A stretch of DNA of 64,000 nt from Halobacteriovoraceae bacterium (GTDB lineage Bacteria; Bdellovibrionota; Bacteriovoracia; Bacteriovoracales; Bacteriovoracaceae). The stretch lies in assembly GCA_002711995.1 (NCBI GenBank), contig PASN01000006.1, forward strand, positions 2,017-66,016. Reading direction: 5' to 3'. The notes under the pieces are model-generated. The model saw only the letters and a program-made list of their open reading frames with translations. It made no database searches and was not told where the DNA came from. Positions 34,689-42,801 of this stretch are shown one piece after another (positions within the stretch are counted from its first letter, which is position 1; each line of letters opens with the position of its first letter). The position numbers and the translations under genes are program-made.

Positions 34689-35907
34689 GGGTAAGAACTA
34701 GTCCTTTAAGGTAGGCACCTTCTGGAAAACCTTTGAGGTATGGGCAATCATCAGAAAGTCCAAGTTTTTTACCGACCTTCAAACCAAGATTGTTCTTCTT
34801 GATGATGTCGTTGATCTTGGATTCGAATTTATTTCGAGTTACTCTTCGAGTGTTTAGAAAAATAAGAAGCTTTCCCCCTTCGGCTAGAAGGTCTTTCATT
34901 TTAGGAAGCTCTTTTTCATAGTTTTGCAAAGCGTTCGTTCTCTTATTTCCATCACTTGAGCTGGATGGAGGGTCAGAAACAATGAGGTCAAATTTTTTCT
35001 TTTCTTCTTTGAGTTTTTGAAGGGCATCCTGAGTGCTCATCGCCATTGATTTGTGATGAGATGGATCGAGCTCTTCATTTAGAGCAATGTTTTGCTCTAG
35101 CTGCTCAAGATATTTCTCACTGAGATCAACGGATACAACATCTTGAACCCCATGTTTTAAGGCAAAAAGACTAAAAGCTCCTGTGTAGGAGTAGAGGTTA
35201 AGAAATGAGTTTGAATTTTCGAAGTCTTTGGCAAGAACTCGTCTTATGGCCGCCATGTCTGTGTATAGGCCACAGTCGTAATGTTTACCAAGCTCCACAT
35301 TGTAATTAACCCCAAACTCTTGGACTTCAACCTTTCTGAAACTTATGTTTGGATCAAGGCTCTTTGCCTTTTGTTGTTTTGAATCTCCGTCTGCCCGGTG
35401 TTGAATCCAGACGTTGCCTTTGAAAATCTCCAGCCCAAGCACCTTGTTTGTTGTCTTGAGAAGGTTGTCTATGAAGTAGTCTGTGTACGCGTCCCAAAAG
35501 TAACTGTAGAATTGAACTAAGAGTTCACCATTTAAATATTGTACATGAACTCCAGGAAGCTGATCGGCCTCTCCAAATACCAGATAAAAGTTTTGTCTTT
35601 CAGAGAGTATATTCTTTTGTTTACGCTTGGTGATGGCCTTTTGAATTCTTTGAACCATGTCTTTGCGAAAGTTTTTAATCTTGGATCCAAAATCACCTTG
35701 GGTGGCCCAAAGTCTCGCTTTTACATGTTTATGCCTTGGATCGTGGATCAATAGGGCAAAAGGACGTCTTCGGTCTTTGGCAACTATGAATCGATCGCGC
35801 GGGTGGAACTTTTCTGTGAACTTGTCCTTGATTATCCAAGGATGTCCTTTTCGGAGCATCTTTACGGTGATTGGGTGCACATCATATGCGGGTAAAATTT
35901 TGTTCAT
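34681..35907 (-). CDS. RlmI-like class I SAM-dependent rRNA methyltransferase
   Basis: 408 residues. The N-terminal PUA-like part begins MLRKGHPWIIKDKF. The methyltransferase domain has VELGKHYDCGLYTDM, the SAM-binding FLNLYSYTGAFSLFALKHG, VVSVDLSEKYLEQLE, motif IV FDLIVSDPPSSSSDG and the C-terminal GFPEGAYLKGLVL. The layout follows RlmI, which makes m5C1962 in 23S rRNA. Where RlmI has Ser-Cys-Ser, this protein reads FLNTRRV, without Cys, so the same reaction is uncertain. It heads the ABC exporter operon. Confidence 0.8.
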   Translation of the reverse strand: MNKILPAYDVHPITVKMLRKGHPWIIKDKFTEKFHPRDRFIVAKDRRRPFALLIHDPRHKHVKARLWATQGDFGSKIKNFRKDMVQRIQKAITKRKQKNILSERQNFYLVFGEADQLPGVHVQYLNGELLVQFYSYFWDAYTDYFIDNLLKTTNKVLGLEIFKGNVWIQHRADGDSKQQKAKSLDPNISFRKVEVQEFGVNYNVELGKHYDCGLYTDMAAIRRVLAKDFENSNSFLNLYSYTGAFSLFALKHGVQDVVSVDLSEKYLEQLEQNIALNEELDPSHHKSMAMSTQDALQKLKEEKKKFDLIVSDPPSSSSDGNKRTNALQNYEKELPKMKDLLAEGGKLLIFLNTRRVTRNKFESKINDIIKKNNLGLKVGKKLGLSDDCPYLKGFPEGAYLKGLVLTHD

Positions 35908-35922
35908 TTAAAGGCCTGAAAT

Positions 35923-36240
35923 TCAGTGTGATCTTGATTTTATCTCTGTTTCCAAAGCGTCCAGCATCTGAAGAACTATGTTGGTGAACTCAAATGGGTT
36001 GCTTAGGCTATTTTCCAACTCATACTCGTTGATGATGTTTTCCTCTTCATTGGAAAGATCATCGCTTTGGTAAGGATCAAATTCTAAACATAGATATTGA
36101 AGCTTTTTTTGAGTCAGCTCCAACTCTTTCTTTCCAAGACCAGAAACATGCTTCTTGAACTTCTGTACGAGCTCAGCACTGTCCTTGGTTGAATCTGCAT
36201 TGTTTGAAAGGGTCCTTTTTTCCATAACTACTTTTTTCAC
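35923..36240 (-). CDS. hypothetical cytoplasmic protein
   Basis: 105 residues, no signal peptide or membrane segment, rich in Glu, Lys and Leu with predicted helices (VQKFKKHVSGLGKKELELTQ). I recognise no family. The start used is GTG at 36240; an ATG five codons later (36225) is possible, and neither has a clear ribosome binding site. It sits 15 bp before the methyltransferase start on the same strand and may be the first gene of that operon. Confidence 0.45.
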   Translation of the reverse strand: MKKVVMEKRTLSNNADSTKDSAELVQKFKKHVSGLGKKELELTQKKLQYLCLEFDPYQSDDLSNEEENIINEYELENSLSNPFEFTNIVLQMLDALETEIKSRSH

Positions 36241-36261
36241 AAGCTTATATGTAGTGTCAAG

Positions 36262-37173
36262 GTGATTGGCAGCGGTATTGCTTATTTACAAGTGATGTTC
36301 TTACCATATTTAGTGTCCACATTTACAATCTGCTTACTGGCCTTCTTTTTTCTAGAAAAGCTCCCTCTTTTTGACCTAAATTCAAAGGCTTGGCCCCTCA
36401 AGGAGAAGGGGCATGGACAAAAGCTTTATAGAGAACTTCTGAGTCTAAACAGGGCAAAGCTTGCAAGCGGTAAATCTATTGAACTCACTCGGTACAAGTT
36501 CTTTACCGAACTTCTGGATGAACTTCTAGTGAGCTATAAACAGACTGGAGCAAACATCTTTGGACATATTGGAGAACTCCGGAAAAACCTTCTTAAAGAC
36601 ATTAAGTATGAAAAGAGACTTTCTGGAGCACGAGGCTCCTCGCTGGCGGAGATGGGAATGATTTTTGGTATGAGCGCTTTATTCACAATTTTTGCCACTT
36701 CATACGCTGAAATACAGATAGAGGGAGTCGCTTTAATCTTTGCTTTTGGCTGGCAGGCCTTGGGAGTGGGGCTGTTTCTTTTTGCATTGGGAAAACTTCG
36801 GCAAAAGCACTTTAGACCATTTCAAGGATATCTTAAGGCAGCAAGCTTCTTAGACATTTTTATCAAAACAGGACAACCCGTGAATATCATCGCTAAGAAG
36901 CTGGCACTTTCCTCCCTAATTAAAGATAAATCCCTAGACCACCTTGAAGACAGGATGGAGATGATATTGGAACAAATAAAGTCCCAGGGAATCTATGACT
37001 CGGCACAAGGAGCTGAGCTTGGAGCGGAGTGTTGGTACTGTTACGAGGAGAAACTTGACCGCTTTTTTCAGGAGATAAAAAGACTCAAACTGCTTGTGAT
37101 TACTCTCTTCTTTCTAGGAAGCTATCTTTTCATCTTTTTCTCTCTAGTTGGGGCCCTACAGCAAGGGCACTAG
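36262..37173 (+). CDS. inner-membrane protein, TadB/TadC-like topology
   Basis: 303 residues, GTG start. Transmembrane helices are predicted near 12-32, 128-146, 152-175 and 278-299, with two cytoplasmic helical stretches between. This alternation of a soluble helix bundle and a membrane pair resembles the T2SSF domain of TadB/TadC and GspF. The locus for the Flp pilus lies 1.7 kb downstream on the other strand, past ettA. It may be the inner-membrane platform of that system, but no unmistakable T2SSF motif is seen. Confidence 0.45.
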   Translation: MIGSGIAYLQVMFLPYLVSTFTICLLAFFFLEKLPLFDLNSKAWPLKEKGHGQKLYRELLSLNRAKLASGKSIELTRYKFFTELLDELLVSYKQTGANIFGHIGELRKNLLKDIKYEKRLSGARGSSLAEMGMIFGMSALFTIFATSYAEIQIEGVALIFAFGWQALGVGLFLFALGKLRQKHFRPFQGYLKAASFLDIFIKTGQPVNIIAKKLALSSLIKDKSLDHLEDRMEMILEQIKSQGIYDSAQGAELGAECWYCYEEKLDRFFQEIKRLKLLVITLFFLGSYLFIFFSLVGALQQGH

Positions 37174-37229
37174 ACGGTTTATCCCTAATTTGCTTAAATA
37201 GGCCAAACCAATAATTAAGAGGAAAATCT

Positions 37230-38912
37230 ATGAGTGAAAAAATAATTTTTTCAATGTCTCGAGTGAGCAAGACTTATCCAGGCAGAAAAACAGTAATAAA
37301 AAACGTCTCCCTATCTTTCTATTACGGGGCAAAAATCGGCGTTCTTGGACTTAACGGTGCCGGTAAGTCGACTCTTTTAAGAATTATAGCTGGAGTGGAC
37401 AAGGAGTTTGACGGAGACGTAAACCTTTCAAAGGGTGTCAGTGTTGGATACTTAGAGCAAGAGCCTAAACTTGACCCTGAGAAAACAGTAAAAGAGGTTG
37501 TTGAAGAAGGGGGTGCAGAGCTGGTTAAAATTAGAGATGACTATGAGGCAATCAATGCAAAGTTTGCTGATCCGGATCTTGACCCAGATGAAATGAATAA
37601 GCTTCTTGAAGATCAGGCTAAACTGCAAGACCAAATGGATGCGCACAATATTTGGGACCTTGACTCTAAACTAGACCTTGCTATGGATGCTTTGAGATGT
37701 CCGGCTCCTGAACAAAAATGTGGTGTATTGTCTGGTGGTGAGAAAAGAAGGGTTGCTCTTTGTAGACTACTTCTTCAAGAGCCAGACGTGCTGCTTTTGG
37801 ATGAGCCTACCAACCACTTGGATGCAGAAACTGTGTACTGGCTGGAGAGACACCTTCAGGCATATAAGGGAACTGTTATTGCCATTACCCACGACCGTTA
37901 CTTTTTGGACAATGTTGCTGGGTGGATTCTTGAACTGGATAGGGGACATGGTATTCCGTGGGAAGGAAACTACACTTCTTGGCTTGAGCAAAAAACAAAA
38001 AGACTTGAACAAGAAGAGAAGGCCGAGTCTAAAAGACAGAAGGCCCTTAAGCGAGAGCTTGATTTCATTAAGTCTTCTCAAAAGGCAAGACAGGCAAAGG
38101 GTAAGGCCCGTATCAACAATTACAATAAAATGCTTGAAGACAACAATGCAGAGAAGAGAAATGAAACAAATGATCTCTTCATTCCAAGTGGCGACAGGCT
38201 GGGTGATGTGGTTATTGAAGCACACCATGTCGCCAAGGCGTTTGGGGACAAGCTCCTATATGATGATATGAACTTCAAGCTTCCTCCTGGTGGCATTGTT
38301 GGTATCATTGGTCCAAACGGCGCTGGTAAGACAACATTGTTTAAAATGATTACAGGACAGGAAAAGCCAGACAGTGGTGATTTTATTGTCGGAGATACTG
38401 TCCAGCTTGCTTATGTTGACCAAAGCAGAGAGATGGATAGCAATAAAACAATCATTCAAGAGGTTGTTGGAGATTTAGACCTTATTAATGTGGGCGGAAG
38501 AGAAGTTAACGCAAGGGCCTATATTTCAAAATTCAACTTTTCCGGAGAGGACCAGAAGAAGAAGGTAAGCGAGCTTTCTGGTGGGGAGAGAAATAGAGTT
38601 CACCTTGCCAAAATGCTTAAAGAGGGCGGTAACGTATTGCTTCTGGATGAGCCTACAAACGACTTGGATGTAAACACATTAAGAGCTCTTGAGTCAGCTC
38701 TTGAAGAGTATGCTGGTTGTGCGGTGGTTATTTCCCACGATAGATACTTTATGGATAGAATCGCCACTCACATACTTGCATTTGAGGGCGACTCTAAAGT
38801 TGTTTGGTTTGAAGGAAACTTTTCTGACTATATGGAAGATAAAAAGAGAAGGCTTGGTGATGCTGCCGAGATACCTTCCAGAATTAGTTATAAAAAACTT
38901 AAAAGAGATTAA
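37230..38912 (+). CDS. ettA: energy-dependent translational throttle protein (ABC-F)
   Basis: 560 residues, the usual EttA length. Two ABC ATPase domains: Walker A GLNGAGKSTLLRII and GPNGAGKTTLFKMI, signatures LSGGEKRRVALC and LSGGERNRVHLA, Walker B LLLDEPTNHLDAET and LLLDEPTNDLDVNT. The arm domain is between the first Walker A and signature, and a linker with RQAKGKARINNYNK lies between the domains. No transmembrane segment, as expected of ABC-F proteins. EttA binds the ribosome E site and couples elongation to the ATP/ADP ratio. The stop overlaps that of the convergent cpaF. Confidence 0.95.
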   Translation: MSEKIIFSMSRVSKTYPGRKTVIKNVSLSFYYGAKIGVLGLNGAGKSTLLRIIAGVDKEFDGDVNLSKGVSVGYLEQEPKLDPEKTVKEVVEEGGAELVKIRDDYEAINAKFADPDLDPDEMNKLLEDQAKLQDQMDAHNIWDLDSKLDLAMDALRCPAPEQKCGVLSGGEKRRVALCRLLLQEPDVLLLDEPTNHLDAETVYWLERHLQAYKGTVIAITHDRYFLDNVAGWILELDRGHGIPWEGNYTSWLEQKTKRLEQEEKAESKRQKALKRELDFIKSSQKARQAKGKARINNYNKMLEDNNAEKRNETNDLFIPSGDRLGDVVIEAHHVAKAFGDKLLYDDMNFKLPPGGIVGIIGPNGAGKTTLFKMITGQEKPDSGDFIVGDTVQLAYVDQSREMDSNKTIIQEVVGDLDLINVGGREVNARAYISKFNFSGEDQKKKVSELSGGERNRVHLAKMLKEGGNVLLLDEPTNDLDVNTLRALESALEEYAGCAVVISHDRYFMDRIATHILAFEGDSKVVWFEGNFSDYMEDKKRRLGDAAEIPSRISYKKLKRD

Positions 38913-39958
38913 AATCCAATGGCCGCTTTCTGAGCGGCCATTTTTTTATCCAATCGTTCGTAAAAAAGCTGATCCGCCTCACTTCCAAAAAGCTCGATCA
39001 CTTCCACAACCTTTTTGTTCTCCATATAGAGGACGTAGTCTATATTCTGCGCCACAAGCTTTAAAACCAATGAGTAGTCCAGAGCATTTTGACTGTAAAG
39101 CCTCGTTAAAAGGGCCACTCTTGATACCGCGTCTGCAGCGCTATTGGCGTGAACTGTGCTCATTAACCCTCTATGTCCAGAGTTCATAGCAAGAAGAAAT
39201 GACTCAACCTCCTTTGATCTTAGTTCTCCAAGTACGATTCGGTCCGGACTCATTCTCATGGCGTATGACATGAAATCTTTTAAATCATTTTCCTCTTTCG
39301 CTAAAAGTCTCGTGGTGTTCTCGTGAGGAGAAAGAATTTCATAAGTGTCTTCAAGAACCAGAAGATGATCTTCTGATGAAGTGGAGTTGAGCATGGAGTT
39401 TAAAAGCGATGTCTTGCCTGAACCTGTTGGGCCACAGATCAACACATTTTTGCGTGAGGCTACCATGTTTTTGAGAAAATTTTGGTCGTAGAAACCTTTC
39501 AAAGGAAAAACATCATTAGATTGAGAGCGTAGAAAGAGTTTAGATCCATGCTCTTTGCAGAGACTATGATGTAAAAGGGTCGCTCTGTATTGGCGAGACT
39601 TTATTTTTATATCGAAGCTTACAAAGGGGGATGAGGTGTTCCACTTTATAGATTTTTTTAGACACATTAATTCTAACGCTAGCTGGAAGTCTTCTTGAGT
39701 GGAGTCAACCCCGTCAAAGAGCCTTTTGTCAGAGGCATTTATTTGTATGTGGTCTGGGGAGTGAAATATTTGCTCTTCAAAGCTTTCAACATCGATAAAG
39801 TCAAAATCATACACCCTTTGATACCAGGCCTTAATGTATGACTTAAGCTCCTGTGAGAGTTCGTCTTCAAAAGGGATTTCTCTTGGAGAAAGTAAAACCC
39901 CTTTGGCAATCTTGTTTTTAATTAAGGTTTTCTGTTTTTCAATTTGATCGAAATTCAT
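38909..39958 (-). CDS. cpaF: CpaF/TadA-type pilus secretion ATPase
   Basis: 349 residues from the ATG at 39958, which overlaps the secretin stop (GAGGC just upstream). Walker A is LICGPTGSGKTSLLNSM. The Asp box has LVLEDTYEIL, Walker B MRMSPDRIVLGELRSKE, and the His box GHRGLMSTVHANSAADA. This is the CpaF branch of type II/IV secretion ATPases, which drives Tad/Flp pilus assembly at the inner membrane. The N terminus is short. TadB/TadC partners do not follow it directly, since the next gene is ettA on the other strand. Confidence 0.88.
   Translation of the reverse strand: MNFDQIEKQKTLIKNKIAKGVLLSPREIPFEDELSQELKSYIKAWYQRVYDFDFIDVESFEEQIFHSPDHIQINASDKRLFDGVDSTQEDFQLALELMCLKKSIKWNTSSPFVSFDIKIKSRQYRATLLHHSLCKEHGSKLFLRSQSNDVFPLKGFYDQNFLKNMVASRKNVLICGPTGSGKTSLLNSMLNSTSSEDHLLVLEDTYEILSPHENTTRLLAKEENDLKDFMSYAMRMSPDRIVLGELRSKEVESFLLAMNSGHRGLMSTVHANSAADAVSRVALLTRLYSQNALDYSLVLKLVAQNIDYVLYMENKKVVEVIELFGSEADQLFYERLDKKMAAQKAAIGF
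38919..38947 (+). terminator. intrinsic terminator of ettA, inside the cpaF 3' end
   Basis: ATGGCCGCT-TTCTG-AGCGGCCAT is a perfect 9-bp stem followed by seven T on the + strand, seven bases after the ettA stop. It lies antisense to the last codons of cpaF. Confidence 0.9.
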
Positions 39959-41406
39959 TTTAGCCTCGTAACTTTTATATAGCCTACAAGCCATTGAATA
40001 GAGTTTTGATTGTCGCTTGAAGAAAATAAATGCTTGATAATTGGAATTTTAGATAAACCTGGTACTGCCTGAGTCGTTTGTGAAGTAGCGTTATAGCTAA
40101 TTTGAAAGGCCTTGGCGTATTTACCGAGTTTTGGGAAAAAATCACTTTCGCTTTTACTGCCCCTGACTAGTTGTCCTACGGGGTAGGTAAGCTCTGTTGA
40201 AAGGTGAATCCTTAGTTTCTTCTGATTCAGCATTAAACTCGATATAATTTGAAGACCTGCGAATTTAAAAGTTGTGCTCGTTTGCCCACTCCTGTGTCTT
40301 GTAGTTATAGGTATCTCTGCTCCAAGCTGAACCTTGGATGCTTTTCCTATTGTCGTTAGAATGGATGGACTGGAAACTACTTTTGAAAATAGTTTTTGGT
40401 TGGAAAGAGAAACCTCGTTCTCTGCGACTATGGCCTTTGGGCCAGAGTTTAAAAGTTCTGAAAAGGTGGAGCTGAATCTGTTCAGTCCAAATCCCATGGT
40501 TGAAAGGTCTGTGTTGTCGATTTTGACTATCTTCATTTCAACCAGGAAGTTATCTTTTACAAAACTTTGAGACTTTGGAATGAATTTAATATTGTATGCC
40601 TGAGCGAGCTTTTTTACACGGGTTGATTCGATATCAAGCTTTTCATACAAACATTCAATCGATGTGGCGTTGGAGTTGCAAATCAGACCCCTGCTTGTGT
40701 TGCGAAGTTTTAAGTAGATCTCCTTGATTATTTGCTTTCTTAGCTTTTTAGAAATAGAAACAGTGCTTATGACCCGCTCTTTACTTCTCTCCATATATAG
40801 CGTGAACATTCTCAAGTCCCTTGGTGAATCCAGCTCTCCACTTATTAAAAGTTCAAATGCCAAGGCCTTAACCTTAAGGCCAAGTGATTTAAAGTCATTG
40901 GCCAGTTGGAAGGTTTTAAGTTGCTCCCTTTTTGAAACCACATAGAAATGAATGTTGCGCTTTTTGCCTGAGTGAGACCAAATTACCAAATCACTAAATC
41001 CCAAGCTTTTACCTTTGACCAAGAGTTTACTCTTAGCAGCATAGAATTTGCTTGTTATGACCTCTTTGTTTCCAATGGAGAAGGAGTTTAAATTTTTTAT
41101 ATTTATTTCCACCTGTTCACCTTTAGACAAAAAGAATTCATCTGATTTCAATGTGTTGGCATGAGAGATGGCCATAATCCCTAGATTTGTGAACAAAAAT
41201 ACTTTGACAATAAGCGCTGATGAGGTTAAAAATCTTGTTTCTAAATATAATAATTTAGCAAAGGGATATATCATGGCCTCAAATACACAACAGACTAGAA
41301 CTAGAAGAGCTCTTAAACTTAAGAAAATGGGTAAGAAGAGAAAGAACAAGAATGAAAACCAGGGAACAACTCCAAAATTCCCAATCCACAAAGATAAGTA
41401 ATTCAT
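39955..41406 (-). CDS. cpaC: CpaC/RcpA-type outer-membrane secretin
   Basis: 483 residues from the ATG at 41406. The periplasmic part has the pilus-assembly N domain (FLSKGEQVEINIKN, SKLLVKGKSLGFSDLVIWS), then the secretin homology region with LLNSGPKAIVAENEVSLSNQ and the C-terminal block FKFAGLQIISSLMLNQKKLRIHLSTE (quoted in part), ending in VPGLSKIPIIKHLF. The ATG at 41406 has AAGGTGAG upstream and overlaps the previous stop (ATGA). The N-terminal 44 residues lie antisense to a small + strand gene and look non-coding, so the ATG at 41274 is an alternative. Confidence 0.78.
   Translation of the reverse strand: MNYLSLWIGNFGVVPWFSFLFFLFLPIFLSLRALLVLVCCVFEAMIYPFAKLLYLETRFLTSSALIVKVFLFTNLGIMAISHANTLKSDEFFLSKGEQVEINIKNLNSFSIGNKEVITSKFYAAKSKLLVKGKSLGFSDLVIWSHSGKKRNIHFYVVSKREQLKTFQLANDFKSLGLKVKALAFELLISGELDSPRDLRMFTLYMERSKERVISTVSISKKLRKQIIKEIYLKLRNTSRGLICNSNATSIECLYEKLDIESTRVKKLAQAYNIKFIPKSQSFVKDNFLVEMKIVKIDNTDLSTMGFGLNRFSSTFSELLNSGPKAIVAENEVSLSNQKLFSKVVSSPSILTTIGKASKVQLGAEIPITTRHRSGQTSTTFKFAGLQIISSLMLNQKKLRIHLSTELTYPVGQLVRGSKSESDFFPKLGKYAKAFQISYNATSQTTQAVPGLSKIPIIKHLFSSSDNQNSIQWLVGYIKVTRLK
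41246..41251 (+). promoter_or_regulatory. -10 element of the small basic protein gene
   Basis: A perfect TATAAT, 21 bp before the ATG at 41273. It would start transcription near 41258, leaving a leader of about 15 bases that contains an AAGGG ribosome binding site. No good -35 is visible. It lies within the antisense strand of the secretin N terminus. Confidence 0.55.
41273..41401 (+). CDS. small K/R-rich basic protein
   Basis: 42 residues: MASNTQQTRTRRALKLKK followed by more Lys/Arg, then GTTPKFPIH near the end. A ribosome binding site AAGGG lies eight bases upstream, a perfect TATAAT 21 bp upstream and an intrinsic terminator 47 bp downstream, so it has a complete transcription unit of its own. 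The shape (short, highly basic, ending GTTPxFP) recalls small basic proteins of unknown function that I associate with deltaproteobacteria-like genomes, but I cannot verify that. It is antisense to the Tad genes. The longer + strand frame from 41168 is not preferred because it ignores these signals. Confidence 0.65.
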   Translation: MASNTQQTRTRRALKLKKMGKKRKNKNENQGTTPKFPIHKDK

Positions 41407-41693
41407 TCGTTCTCACCTTTAAAAACTAATAAAGATTGAACAATAGAAGAGCTGGAGTTTAAAACCTTCAGCTCTTTTTTATTTATACAGAGCTCAAGTG
41501 CGTTTGTTGTTCTGTAAAACTCTTCACAATAATCCACACTTCGTACTTCTATTAATTCTTCCGGTACACCATATTTCGACATAAACCTATTCTTGATGTG
41601 CTTTGCATAGTTGCTTGCATCTACCTGATAGATAATTATGGCGTTGCCGTAACTGAGTAAACTCAGCATCATTAAGCTAATAAGTAATTTCAT
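41403..41693 (-). CDS. small exported Tad-locus protein
   Basis: 96 residues with a signal peptide (about 1-18, LLSYGNA at the cut). The mature part has two cysteines (DYCEEFY and LELCINKK) that may form a disulfide. No family is recognised. It overlaps the preceding CpaB-like gene by 17 bp and the secretin start by four. Its position between a CpaB-like and a CpaC gene suggests a periplasmic pilus assembly factor, as inference. Its last third is antisense to the terminator of the small + strand gene. Confidence 0.55.
   Translation of the reverse strand: MKLLISLMMLSLLSYGNAIIIYQVDASNYAKHIKNRFMSKYGVPEELIEVRSVDYCEEFYRTTNALELCINKKELKVLNSSSSIVQSLLVFKGENE
41448..41480 (+). terminator. intrinsic terminator of the small basic protein gene
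   Basis: AGAGCTG and CAGCTCT form a perfect 7-bp stem with a 14-base loop, and six T follow on the + strand. It lies antisense to the C-terminal codons of the gene at 41403-41693. Confidence 0.75.
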
Positions 41694-42111
41694 AATTAGT
41701 TTTCCTTTTGTTTACTTTCAAATCAAGGCCATGTGGATAAATTGAAAAGCTTTCTTTGTTGAATAGTTTTTGGGCCTGTTTTATTGGTAGAGACACTAAG
41801 AAGCTTTCTTTAAGTTCTTTTTTTATGAAGTCCTCAGGCCCTGGTTCTTTTTTAATTCTCTTAACAATGAAAACATCCTTAATAATATTTTTGGATGTGT
41901 TTCCTAAGAGGGTAACGGGTACATTTGGCGCCAGTTCTGCTCGAATCTCTGCCATGATTCTCATGCGAACATAGCCGGGGCGATCAATAACCTGTTTAGG
42001 AGTCGGGCGTGGGGGCTCTTCAGAAAAGGTGAGAATGGCCATAATTGCATTGCCAAGAACTAGAAGAAAAATGAAAAGCAATTTTTGTCTAATTGTGTAA
42101 TTAGTTTTCAT
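41677..42111 (-). CDS. CpaB/RcpC-like pilus assembly protein
   Basis: 144 residues with an N-terminal membrane anchor (KLLFIFLLVLGNAIMAIL). The C-terminal part, LVSLPIKQAQKLFNKESFSI followed by YPHGLD, matches the end of the RcpC/CpaB domain, where a helix after a turn precedes a final strand. The usual SAF domain of CpaB is missing or reduced to about 50 residues. CpaB normally lies next to the secretin in the periplasm. Overlaps with both neighbours point to translational coupling. Confidence 0.6.
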   Translation of the reverse strand: MKTNYTIRQKLLFIFLLVLGNAIMAILTFSEEPPRPTPKQVIDRPGYVRMRIMAEIRAELAPNVPVTLLGNTSKNIIKDVFIVKRIKKEPGPEDFIKKELKESFLVSLPIKQAQKLFNKESFSIYPHGLDLKVNKRKTNYEITY

Positions 42112-42274
42112 ATTTTCTATCCATTTCGATCCAGTCTCTTTTCAGCTTGCTTAACATCAGCTTTTTTTTACTTTCTATTAAGAGGCTCGAAGCAAAGAAC
42201 ATGCTAAATATAGAAAAGAAAAAAAAGAGGGTTAGAGATGCCTCAGCTATAGCAAATCCTCTGGAAGTTCCCAT
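42101..42274 (-). CDS. TadE-like pseudopilin
   Basis: 57 residues from the ATG at 42274: MGTSRGFAIAEASLTLFFFF, where a short leader precedes a Glu in AEASL and a hydrophobic helix, the pattern of TadE-like pseudopilins cut by a TadV-type peptidase. This start has no clear ribosome binding site. A start at 42361 (86 residues) has AAGGAG before it, but would overlap the previous gene by 115 bp and that AAGGAG is also its Arg-Arg-Lys codons. The previous gene's stop is at 42247, so either way the frames overlap. Confidence 0.55.
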   Translation of the reverse strand: MGTSRGFAIAEASLTLFFFFSIFSMFFASSLLIESKKKLMLSKLKRDWIEMDRKYEN

Positions 42275-42801
42275 GACTGGGTTTCTATCTTGACATCGCC
42301 TCCTGTGTTTTTGAATTTCGATTTGATCACTACTTTTGTGTTTATCAGTGTTGAGTTCCATTTTTTTCTCCTTAAAATTGCTCTTCCTAATTTGTCCCGG
42401 GTTAAAACGCCTTTGTTTTTATAAGGTGTTTTATAAGTGCTGGGATTGAAGAGACAGCCTTGAGAGGCAAGGTCGAACAATTTTTTCAAAAATGAAGCAT
42501 GCCTGTACTCCATAGCTACTTTGAGGCCTTTAGCTGCCAAAAGCGCGGCCTTGGAGAGTGCTGGATTGGGCAGCAGAACCGCGGCCTTTGCGATTACAAG
42601 CTTTTTGTTCAATCCTTCCATCTTGTGGACATGACTTTTAGAGCTGCCGTTTAAATCCTTTACGCATTTGTATGCAATTATCTTCTTCTTAAGTGATTTG
42701 AAAGAGCTGGCCTGGCGCTGAAGATAAACCAAGGACCAGCAGCTCATCATTAGAATAAATAGACAGGAAAACATGGTGATGTTTCCTCGCTGGTTATTCA
42801 T
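42247..42801 (-). CDS. TadG-like Tad-locus protein
   Basis: 184 residues from the ATG at 42801 (an earlier in-frame ATG is at 42825). The N terminus NNQRGNITMFSCLFILMM resembles the TadE/TadG start, with basic residues, RGN and a single hydrophobic helix. The rest is basic, with repeated Lys and Ala helices (AALLAAKGLKVAMEYRHA) and a Cys. The von Willebrand domain of full TadG proteins is absent. It overlaps both neighbours, so the whole locus is read as one polycistron. Confidence 0.5.
   Translation of the reverse strand: MNNQRGNITMFSCLFILMMSCWSLVYLQRQASSFKSLKKKIIAYKCVKDLNGSSKSHVHKMEGLNKKLVIAKAAVLLPNPALSKAALLAAKGLKVAMEYRHASFLKKLFDLASQGCLFNPSTYKTPYKNKGVLTRDKLGRAILRRKKWNSTLINTKVVIKSKFKNTGGDVKIETQSWELPEDLL

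Noticed and set aside
37720-38271. + strand frame of 183 codons inside ettA
   Set aside because: It is out of frame with the intact EttA motifs and has no start signals.
41168-41401. Full-length 77-codon + strand frame around the small basic protein
   Set aside because: The TATAAT and AAGGG sites lie inside it, and only the last 42 codons have the expected signals.
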